6,413 nt of DNA from Paludibacteraceae bacterium (GTDB taxonomy: Bacteria; Bacteroidota; Bacteroidia; Bacteroidales; Paludibacteraceae). Numbering within the stretch: position 1 is the stretch's first letter; each line of letters opens with the position of its first letter. The position numbers and the translations under genes are program-made. Of the stretch, positions 1 through 6,002 are shown in pieces. The notes beneath the pieces were generated by a model. The model was not told where the DNA came from and ran no database searches. It worked only from the letters and a program-made list of their open reading frames with translations. The stretch covers positions 1-6,413 of the forward strand of contig JAGCMZ010000230.1 of the NCBI GenBank assembly GCA_017646225.1, given 5' to 3'.

Positions 1-3000
1 AACCAAATTGGTATAGTCGCTTTTTGTTTCGATGGTGGCATCGCGACCCGTAACGGTTACCTCAAATGTAGGATTGGCATGTACGGTAATGTTCCATTGC
101 TCGTCGCGTGTACCTTCTTCTGTGGTAATTACACATAGAATGCTGTTGACATTTTTGGTGCTTAAGTGTTCGCAATGTATCGATGTGCCCGTTATAATGG
201 GTTTGCCAATGCTTGTTCTACTGTCGTCTTCGCCTAATAAATACCAAGCATAACTGCCTTGTTTAGAAGGTGTAAGGGTTACTACATCGGTTTCGCATTG
301 TGTTAAATTGATGGGATCGTATACATTAACAGTAATGTATTCGTAGTGTATTTTGCCTTGACCTAGGTCTACCTCGCACGTATAATGTTGTGTTTTGTCC
401 ACTACAATGGTAAGGGTTGGAGTGGTCACTTGTTGTCCATTTTCGTCCAATACAGGGTTGCCGTCTTGGTCAAACCATTTGTATCCTAAACCAGTAACAT
501 TGGGTTCTATAGTTTGGGAAGATCCTTTTAAAAACTCTACTTCCCAATTTTCTTCGTTTTTACATTCGCTAGCAACAACGGTAAAGTATTCTTCTGCTAG
601 AATAATTTCTGTGTTATTTTCGTTACTGTATACAGCTTGGAAAATGATGTTATCTAGTGCAAAATCGTTTCCTCCCCAACCTTTGGTATGATTGATTAGT
701 TGAATTTCTGCTTGTGGATAGTCGTTGTCGGCTGTCCAATTTTGTCCCATGCCAAATTGTTGCCAAGTGGTGTTGTTAATAATCTGATTACTAATTAAAG
801 GCTCGGTTTTAATAACATTGCCTGCCTCGTCTTTTAATAGTAAATTAAAGGTGATGTTGGCAAAGTTGCTACTGCCAATAGTAATACCCGAAAAGGCAAA
901 TTGATAGGCTTGTCCCTTAACAATAGAACCGTTTAGGATGGCCGCATACGATATGGTAATATTTTCAGGTTCATAATCGTCGCCATCGCATTCCAAGTAA
1001 TGATTGCCACTGGTGCTGGCATCAGAACTAATGCGATAATATCCATTCTTGTCGTCCTGTGCTCCTTGTCTTTGTGGAAAATCCTCGTCAAGCTCATAGA
1101 ATGTATACGAACTGGTAAATCCGTTATAATGGTTGTTGGTAGATTGGGTATCTTCAAAATCGCCATTGGGCATCATGTTATACTCCAATATAGGTTCACC
1201 TTCGTTGTTGGCTGCTTTGATGGCAAGGCATTTGTATTCTTTTGTGGTTTCCTGGTTCAATAGGTCTTTCATGCTGGGTGCACGCAGACCGCTTCCGTCT
1301 GCTTGAATCCACATGTAACTATCGGCAGTTGTTGTGGGGATAAGTTCAAATTCTTCGCCAATACAAACTGCTTGCTCGGGATGATGGATTTCATCAGGAC
1401 AATTGTATGTGCCATAGGTATGGGTTTCGATGGCGCACAAGGGTGCATCGATGCTACTTTGTGGGTTGGGGTTACGATATACTCTACAAATGTATTTTTC
1501 GTCTTCTACAATGTCATTAATGGTAATGGAGATGCTTTGCCCTTCTTGTGTAGTGCCGTCAGGCATGGTCCATTCGTAGCGATCGCCTTGTGTATTGGCT
1601 GTAATGGTATGTTCTTCTAGAACACAAATCTCGTCGTTGTATGACTGGTTACAATCGGATGTGATAATTTCGTGTTTTTCGATATAAGTAGTAGTACCAT
1701 CAACAACAGTACAAGTGTAAATTTTTGATTCGTAGTTTGCCGAGGCTACTTGGATGGTGGCTCCGCTTTCGCCTGTATCCCATGTGTAGGATGAGCCAGT
1801 GTTTTTTGCGGTAAGTGCAAAAGGACTATCTTTACATACACTATACGTATATTCTTGAGTTTCGGTGTTGCCACAATCGGTTCTGGTGGTAACTGTCATG
1901 GATGCTGTTGCTTTGTCGCAAACTTCGCTATATTTTACCTCTACATTATAGGTTTTGGTTTGGCCAGGAGTACTGTTTGGGGTAACGGTAAGACTCTCTG
2001 AACTAGCGGTTTGTGGTCCTGTATTAGGGTCTGACCATAGCCATGTATACTGAGCATTAGAGGGTGGCATCATAGCCATATTATTATCAGTTACAAAACC
2101 TACACTTACTTGGGTATTCGTTCCAGGGCACAATGATTCGTCGTTCAATACAGCATTGTATTTTTTATCGACAGTGAGTTTGAAGTTTTCTTCCACTTCA
2201 GAACCTTCGGTGGTACGGTTGGCGCCAAAGTAGATGGCGTCAATGGCAAAGTCGTTGCCATCTACCACATTCATGTTAGTGGTATTTTGAATTCTGATTT
2301 CGGCCCAAGTGTTGCTCGCTGCCGTATATGTGGCTTTAAATTCTTCCCATACACCTAAATTTTCACTTACGCGTAAATATCCCTCGTTGGTACTGTTCTC
2401 TGGTCGTAGTGGTACCCATTGACCATTGGTATCTTGGGTTTTGATTTGGAAACGCAAATTAGGTAATGAGTTGGTACCATGATTCTTTGCGAAGTATAAC
2501 GAGTCTATGTTAGCTACTTGGCAACTGAATTCGTAGGTAACTCCTTGTTTTAGTTGTAATTCTCTGACAAAGAAGAAGGTAAATTCGCTACTGTTGGTTC
2601 TTCCATCCACTACCAATAAATGTGTGCCTTCATATGGTTTTATGTATTGAAAGTAATTAGGTTTAACCAGTTTAGCATTTGTTGCAGTAGTGTAGTTTCC
2701 TGGGTCACAAACGCCATTTTGATCGAAATTATCAAACTCATATTGAATATTTAGCGTTCTTCCTGTAAGTGGGTCGTATTTAGAATCCGAGAAGCGTGAT
2801 CCTTTCCATTGGTTGCGGTCAACATTAAAGCCACCATAAGTAAGCAAGTTGCCTGTACTGACAGGATTTCCACTGGTTCCCACCACGCAGGTGTATTCGC
2901 CGGGATCGGATGCGGTGTATTCTTGGCTCGTGGCGCCTGTAATTTCTACGCCGTTCCTTTTCCATTGATGGCTATCGCCAGCCGAAGCCCTGAAGGTATG

Positions 3001-3102
3001 GCTTTGGCCCTCGCAAATGGTTTTGTCTTCTTTGTAGGTGACAGCATAGCTGCTAGCGCATAGGCATAAAATACCCGCTAATAGAGCAATACGATTTTTC
3101 AT
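1..3102 (-). CDS. Large secreted multi-domain Ig-like/jelly-roll protein, 3' end beyond the window
   Basis: The frame is open from ATG at 3102 to the window edge (1034 residues, no stop), so the C-terminus is missing. An in-frame TAA at 3118-3120 fixes the start. Residues 1-20 (MKNR, hydrophobic core, ending SSYA) form a signal peptide with probable cleavage after A20. Ig-like units recur with a Cys, a Trp 17-18 residues later and a closing Y-x-C or Cys: C30/W47/C72, C423/W441/C464, C493/W511/C539, C580/W598/C625, C936/W953/C990, with looser units at C325-C395 and about 847-909. Two longer modules, residues 85-294 and 642-822, begin NLLTYGGF and NMMPNGDFE, contain G(T/N)H-x-L-x-x-DG and end NDFAIDAIYF and NDFALDNIIF; they resemble jelly-roll carbohydrate-binding or adhesin modules. 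Such proteins in Bacteroidota are usually exported and often carry a C-terminal sorting domain, which would lie outside the window. No enzymatic motif is visible. Adhesion, matrix or glycan binding is inference. Confidence 0.88.
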   Translation of the reverse strand, partial: MKNRIALLAGILCLCASSYAVTYKEDKTICEGQSHTFRASAGDSHQWKRNGVEITGATSQEYTASDPGEYTCVVGTSGNPVSTGNLLTYGGFNVDRNQWKGSRFSDSKYDPLTGRTLNIQYEFDNFDQNGVCDPGNYTTATNAKLVKPNYFQYIKPYEGTHLLVVDGRTNSSEFTFFFVRELQLKQGVTYEFSCQVANIDSLYFAKNHGTNSLPNLRFQIKTQDTNGQWVPLRPENSTNEGYLRVSENLGVWEEFKATYTAASNTWAEIRIQNTTNMNVVDGNDFAIDAIYFGANRTTEGSEVEENFKLTVDKKYNAVLNDESLCPGTNTQVSVGFVTDNNMAMMPPSNAQYTWLWSDPNTGPQTASSESLTVTPNSTPGQTKTYNVEVKYSEVCDKATASMTVTTRTDCGNTETQEYTYSVCKDSPFALTAKNTGSSYTWDTGESGATIQVASANYESKIYTCTVVDGTTTYIEKHEIITSDCNQSYNDEICVLEEHTITANTQGDRYEWTMPDGTTQEGQSISITINDIVEDEKYICRVYRNPNPQSSIDAPLCAIETHTYGTYNCPDEIHHPEQAVCIGEEFELIPTTTADSYMWIQADGSGLRAPSMKDLLNQETTKEYKCLAIKAANNEGEPILEYNMMPNGDFEDTQSTNNHYNGFTSSYTFYELDEDFPQRQGAQDDKNGYYRISSDASTSGNHYLECDGDDYEPENITISYAAILNGSIVKGQAYQFAFSGITIGSSNFANITFNLLLKDEAGNVIKTEPLISNQIINNTTWQQFGMGQNWTADNDYPQAEIQLINHTKGWGGNDFALDNIIFQAVYSNENNTEIILAEEYFTVVASECKNEENWEVEFLKGSSQTIEPNVTGLGYKWFDQDGNPVLDENGQQVTTPTLTIVVDKTQHYTCEVDLGQGKIHYEYITVNVYDPINLTQCETDVVTLTPSKQGSYAWYLLGEDDSRTSIGKPIITGTSIHCEHLSTKNVNSILCVITTEEGTRDEQWNITVHANPTFEVTVTGRDATIETKSDYTNLV

Positions 3103-3125
3103 AGTTTTTAGGATGTATTAAGGTG

Positions 3126-3157
3126 CAAAGGTAGGTATAAATTATTGCTTTTTCAAA
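3126..3157 (-). promoter_or_regulatory. Bacteroidota promoter of the secreted Ig-like protein gene
   Basis: Read on the minus strand, TTTG (3157-3154), a 20-nt spacer and TACCTTTG (3133-3126) match the Bacteroidota primary sigma factor pattern TTTG-N19-21-TAnnTTTG exactly. Transcription should start near 3119-3121, giving a leader of about 17-19 nt before ATG at 3102. The leader has no Shine-Dalgarno sequence, which is normal for this phylum. Confidence 0.8.
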
Positions 3158-3249
3158 CCTCAAGGCAATATTAACATCTTACAACCCTTAAACATTATTA
3201 AAAATAGCAATAGAAAGAAATGCGATGAGCTTGTTTGCCAAAAAAATAC

Positions 3250-3257
3250 TATCTTCG
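3250..3257 (+). promoter_or_regulatory. Candidate -7 element for the FKBP operon
   Basis: TATCTTCG differs by one base from the TAnnTTTG consensus and is followed by CA. It is the best plus-strand match between the divergent start codons. A transcript starting near 3262-3264 would have a leader of about 70 nt. A TTTG lies upstream at 3234-3237, but the 12-nt spacer is too short for a standard -33 box, so the upstream element is weak or absent. The call rests on position and partial consensus only. Confidence 0.45.
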
Positions 3258-3260
3258 CAA

Positions 3261-3283
3261 TCGCTAGTAAACTGTCGCTAGTA
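3261..3283 (+). repeat. 9-bp direct repeat TCGCTAGTA in the FKBP operon leader
   Basis: TCGCTAGTA occurs at 3261-3269 and again at 3275-3283, 14 bp apart start to start and separated by 5 bp. Each copy holds the self-complementary core CTAG. The pair lies at or just after the predicted transcription start, so it could be a binding site for a regulator or simply part of the repetitive leader. No function can be assigned. Confidence 0.5.
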
Positions 3284-3292
3284 TATTAACGA

Positions 3293-3327
3293 CAAGCAAC
3301 AAGTGACAATCAACAATCAACAATAAA
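3293..3327 (+). repeat. Five tandem 7-mers starting with CAA in the FKBP leader
   Basis: The stretch divides exactly into CAAGCAA, CAAGTGA, CAATCAA, CAATCAA and CAATAAA, ending 5 nt before the ATG of the first FKBP gene. It is nearly free of G and should be unstructured, which suits translation initiation without a Shine-Dalgarno sequence. A similar repeat (CAAGTCA, CAAGTCG and CAAATCAC units) sits inside the mnmE coding region at 6182-6230, so both may belong to one family of dispersed short repeats. Confidence 0.65.
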
Positions 3328-3332
3328 AAAAC

Positions 3333-3917
3333 ATGGAAAAATTAAGTTACGCATTGGGCTTAAGCATTGGTAATAATTTGCTTAGCAGTGGAATTAGAGA
3401 TCTAAACATCGAAAAATTTAACCAAGCTATTCAAGACGTTTTGGGTGGTGTTCAACCTGAAATGACCTACGAAGAAGCTAAAACTACCTTGGACAAATTC
3501 TTTAAAGATTTGGCCGATAAAATCAACGCTCAAAACATTCAAGTGGGCAAAGATTTCTTGGAAAACAACGCTAAAAAGGAAGGTGTAGTTTGTTTGCCTA
3601 GCGGTTTGCAATACCAAGTGTTGCAAGTAGGTAATGGTAAAAAACCAGGTGCTACCGATAAAGTTCGTTGCCACTATCATGGTATGTTGTTAGATGGTAC
3701 TGTATTTGACAGCTCTATTCAACGTGGCGAACCAGCAGAATTTGGTGTAAACCAAGTAATTCAAGGTTGGGTAGAAGCCCTTCAATTGATGCAAGAAGGG
3801 GCTAAATGGCGTTTGTTTATTCCATCGGATATGGCATACGGTGCACGTGGCGCAGGTCAATCTATTCCTCCTCACGCTACCCTTATTTTCGATGTAGAAT
3901 TAATTAAGGTATTGTAA
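3333..3917 (+). CDS. Cytoplasmic FKBP-type peptidyl-prolyl cis-trans isomerase (FklB/FkpA-like)
   Basis: This 194-residue protein would catalyse cis-trans isomerisation of X-Pro bonds during folding. Residues 1-75 form the helical N-terminal dimerisation domain of FkpA/FklB/Mip proteins (LSYALGLSIGNNL, then a helix of Glu/Lys-rich character). A linker of about 15 residues leads to the FKBP domain, about 90-194. Residues matching the FKBP12 pocket are all present: Y115, F125, D126, F137, V142, I143, W146, Y169, I178 and F186. The 80s loop has the canonical IPPHA (178-182). There is no signal peptide or lipobox, and a TAA stop at 3324-3326 in the same frame rules out a longer start, so it should remain in the cytoplasm. 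Only 1 nt separates its stop from the next FKBP gene, so they are probably cotranscribed and translationally coupled. Cys113 beside the active-site Tyr is a minor oddity. Confidence 0.95.
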   Translation: MEKLSYALGLSIGNNLLSSGIRDLNIEKFNQAIQDVLGGVQPEMTYEEAKTTLDKFFKDLADKINAQNIQVGKDFLENNAKKEGVVCLPSGLQYQVLQVGNGKKPGATDKVRCHYHGMLLDGTVFDSSIQRGEPAEFGVNQVIQGWVEALQLMQEGAKWRLFIPSDMAYGARGAGQSIPPHATLIFDVELIKVL

Positions 3918-3918
3918 T

Positions 3919-4623
3919 ATGAAATTCAAAATTTGTTTGGCTTTGGTTTTGTTGTTGCCTTTATCGGTAATGGCAAAGAAAAAGTCGACCAAAAACAAGC
4001 AAGCCCCTAAGGTTGAGTTGGCAACTGCTGTCGATTCGGCAAGCTATGCTTTGGGTATTTACATGGGAGCTAAAAGTGCCTATGCCATTGAGCAACAAAA
4101 TTTAAAAGCCGATGTTTTTGCCAGGGCTTATAACGATGCTTTGTTTGGTGCAGAAACCATTATGACTCCAGAATTTGCTAGTGCATATTTGGATGAGTAT
4201 GGTAAAAAACTGGTAGAACAAGAAAACGAAGCACGTAAAAAAGCACAAGCCGACTTTTTTGCCGAAAATAAAAAGCGAGAAGGAGTTGTAGAGACGGCTT
4301 CTGGCTTGCAATACCAAGTGGTAAAAGCAGGAGTTGGCGATTTTCCTGCCCCTAATAGCAAGGTAAGGGTACATTACGAGGGCTTTTTGTTGGACGGAAC
4401 AAAATTTGATAGCTCCATTGATAGAGGCAAACCCATTGATTTTAACTTGGATAGGGTAATTAAAGGTTGGGCAGAAGGCGTTGCTTTGATGCAGCCCGGT
4501 GCTAAATATACCTTGTATATCCCTTACGATTTGGGTTATGGCGCACAAGGAGCCGGCAACGTTATTAAACCTTATTCTGCCCTTATTTTTGAGGTAGAGC
4601 TAATTGAAATTTTATCTAAATAA
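3919..4623 (+). CDS. Exported (periplasmic) FKBP-type peptidyl-prolyl cis-trans isomerase
   Basis: This 234-residue protein is the second of three tandem FKBPs. Residues 1-19 (MKFK, a Leu/Val-rich core, ending SVMA) are a type I signal peptide, followed by a basic KKKSTKNK segment at the mature N-terminus, so the enzyme should be soluble in the periplasm. The N-terminal dimerisation domain starts at SYALGIYMG (42-50) and ends in a charged helix (about 83-119). The FKBP domain spans about 122-232 and keeps the pocket residues Y153, F163, D164, F175, V180, I181, W184, Y207, I216 and F224. The 80s loop reads VIKPYS (215-220) where FKBP12 and the preceding gene have IPPHA, a change shared with the third gene. 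It has no Shine-Dalgarno sequence. The start lies 1 nt after the upstream stop, and its own stop is 6 nt before the next start. Confidence 0.94.
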   Translation: MKFKICLALVLLLPLSVMAKKKSTKNKQAPKVELATAVDSASYALGIYMGAKSAYAIEQQNLKADVFARAYNDALFGAETIMTPEFASAYLDEYGKKLVEQENEARKKAQADFFAENKKREGVVETASGLQYQVVKAGVGDFPAPNSKVRVHYEGFLLDGTKFDSSIDRGKPIDFNLDRVIKGWAEGVALMQPGAKYTLYIPYDLGYGAQGAGNVIKPYSALIFEVELIEILSK

Positions 4624-4629
4624 AACGAT

Positions 4630-5886
4630 ATGAAAAAAACAGTAGTAACATTGATGGCAGCAGCTTTGATGGCTGTAACCATTACATCTTGCCAACACAA
4701 GTATACGGCTAAAATGGAAAATATGAACGATACCTTGTCGTATGCATTGGGTGTGGCACAATCAAGTGGTTTGCTTCCTTTCTTGAGCGATACTTATGCT
4801 ATCGATTCAACTCAATTGGATAATGTAATTGCAGGTATTTCGGATGTAGCGCAAGCATCGTCAGAAAAACAAGAAGCAGAACAATTGGGTAAATCGTTGG
4901 GATTGCAAATTAAAGTACACATGTTCAAAGCATTGAACTATCGTTTCTTTGGCAACGATTCAACTCAATTCATCAACGAATCGTTGTTCTTTGATACTTT
5001 CGATAAAGTAGCTAAAGGCGATAGCATGGGCATTATGAATACCATCGAAGCCAACTACTATGTAAACACCATTGCAAAACGCATCAACATCGATTCAATG
5101 GAAGTTACCCCTGCTATTGCAGATTCATTGTCGATGGCTTATGATGTATTGAATGCCAATACTTTGGTAAAAAGCTTGAACCAAGACCGTCAATTTGAAC
5201 CTGCTTCTATTAAAGCTTTATTGAAATCGATTCAAGAAACAGCTAAAATTACCAACAGCAAAGACATGGCAGAAGTTGTAGGTGTGAGCGTAGGTTTGCA
5301 AATTAAAGAACAAATGTTCCCTATGATTGAGCAAGAATTCTTTGCCGATTCAACCGACTTTAATCGCGATAACTTTTTTGCCGCTTTCTTTGCTTCTATC
5401 AAAGGCGAAGATTTGTTGCTTGACGAAATGGAAGCGGGCGCTATCTTGCGTCGCGAAGGTCAAAAGATGCTTGACCAACGCATGGAAGAAGAATTTGGTG
5501 AAAACAAAGCTGCTGGTATTGCTTTCTTGGAAGAAAACAAAAAACAAGAAGGTGTGAAAGAAACAGCTAGCGGTTTGCAATACCTAGTGCTAAAAGAAGG
5601 TAAAGGTGATAATCCTACTGCTACTAGTGTGGTTAAAGTACACTATCATGGTACCTTAATTGATGGTACTGTATTTGATAGCTCTGTAAACCGTGGTACT
5701 CCAGCCGAATTCCCCTTGAATCAAGTAATTGCTGGATGGACCGAAGGTCTTCAACTAATGAATAAAGGCGCTAAATATCGTTTCTTTATTCCTCAAGAAT
5801 TGGGCTATGGTGGCCAAGATAGAGGGGTGATTAAACCTTTCTCGGTGTTGATTTTCGATGTAGAATTGTTGGATATAGTGAAGTAA
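4630..5886 (+). CDS. Lipoprotein FKBP-type peptidyl-prolyl cis-trans isomerase with duplicated N-terminal region
   Basis: At 418 residues this is much longer than its neighbours (194 and 234). Residues 1-20 are a lipoprotein signal (MKK, hydrophobic core) with lipobox ITSC, so C21 would be lipidated. The residues after it (QHKYTAK) show no acidic run of the surface-export type, which favours a periplasm-facing anchor, though this is uncertain. The C-terminal FKBP domain (about 311-418) keeps pocket residues Y339, F349, D350, F361, V366, I367, W370, Y393, I401 and F409. Its 80s loop is one residue shorter than in the other two and reads VIKPFS. Residues 36-152 and 167-281 are two divergent copies of one helical region, in register at 131 residues with shared GLQIK (91-95 and 222-226) and MF (98-99 and 229-230). 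A charged helix (about 275-306) joins the second copy to the FKBP domain. It ends the operon and is followed by a terminator. Confidence 0.94.
   Translation: MKKTVVTLMAAALMAVTITSCQHKYTAKMENMNDTLSYALGVAQSSGLLPFLSDTYAIDSTQLDNVIAGISDVAQASSEKQEAEQLGKSLGLQIKVHMFKALNYRFFGNDSTQFINESLFFDTFDKVAKGDSMGIMNTIEANYYVNTIAKRINIDSMEVTPAIADSLSMAYDVLNANTLVKSLNQDRQFEPASIKALLKSIQETAKITNSKDMAEVVGVSVGLQIKEQMFPMIEQEFFADSTDFNRDNFFAAFFASIKGEDLLLDEMEAGAILRREGQKMLDQRMEEEFGENKAAGIAFLEENKKQEGVKETASGLQYLVLKEGKGDNPTATSVVKVHYHGTLIDGTVFDSSVNRGTPAEFPLNQVIAGWTEGLQLMNKGAKYRFFIPQELGYGGQDRGVIKPFSVLIFDVELLDIVK
4735..5472 (+). repeat. Internal duplication (131-residue period) in the lipoprotein FKBP
   Basis: Within the third FKBP gene, codons 36-152 (4735-5085) and 167-281 (5128-5472) align without a gap over their first 72 residues at an offset of 131. 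Matching pairs include L36/L167, S37/S168, A39/A170, L48/L179, A74/A205, K80/K211, AE 83-84/214-215, G87/G218, GLQIK 91-95/222-226, MF 98-99/229-230 and FF 106-107/237-238. One gap then brings DST 110-112 and 240-242 into line. The DNA also still matches over TTGCAAATTAAAG. The copies are old, since most positions differ. Confidence 0.75.
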
Positions 5887-5938
5887 AAATTCTTTAAGGG
5901 TAATTTTCTCGTTGCCCCGAATTGATGACTTAATATGT

Positions 5939-5990
5939 AAATACCCTGTGTGTTGTTAGATGACATGCAGGGTATTTTCGTAATTTTTTG
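5939..5990 (+). terminator. Intrinsic terminator of the FKBP operon
   Basis: AAATACCCTG (5939-5948) pairs perfectly with CAGGGTATTT (5968-5977). Six further pairs, including G-U pairs, can extend the stem to about 16 bp around a loop of about 7 nt. TTTTCG and then TAATTTTTTG follow. It starts 53 nt after the stop of the third FKBP gene and ends against the mnmE promoter element. The rest of the gap between the stop and the hairpin (5887-5938) shows nothing recognisable. Confidence 0.8.
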
Positions 5991-5998
5991 TACTTTTG
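5991..5998 (+). promoter_or_regulatory. mnmE: -7 promoter element immediately upstream of mnmE
   Basis: TACTTTTG matches the Bacteroidota -7 consensus TAnnTTTG exactly and ends only 4 nt before the first ATG. Transcription would begin about at the start codon, implying a leaderless or nearly leaderless mnmE message. No TTTG lies 19-21 nt upstream; that position falls in the right arm of the terminator hairpin. The promoter therefore relies on the -7 element and the flanking T-rich DNA. Confidence 0.6.
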
Positions 5999-6002
5999 CG
6001 CC

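Noticed and set aside
32..3063. Several plus-strand reading frames of 73-105 residues and a minus-strand one at 933-1166 inside the left half
   Set aside because: They lie in other frames of the 1034-codon minus-strand gene, which has a signal peptide and regular domains. They show no recognisable motifs.
3058..3066. Cysteines C13 and C15 of the secreted protein as a lipobox
   Set aside because: The residues before each Cys are Leu rather than Gly, Ala or Ser, and a good type I cleavage site (SYA) follows at residue 20.
3234..3237. TTTG as the -33 box of the FKBP operon promoter
   Set aside because: The spacer to TATCTTCG is only 12 nt, well short of the usual 19-21.
4584..4591. TATTTTTG, a match to the -7 promoter consensus just before the third FKBP gene
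   Set aside because: It encodes part of the conserved LIFEVEL strand and has no TTTG 19-21 nt upstream, so a chance match in AT-rich codons is more likely than an internal promoter.
3402..5580. Minus-strand frames of 61-148 residues and a plus-strand frame at 5327-5557 across the FKBP genes
   Set aside because: They overlap well conserved FKBP coding sequence in other frames, have compositions expected of shadows and no plausible start context.
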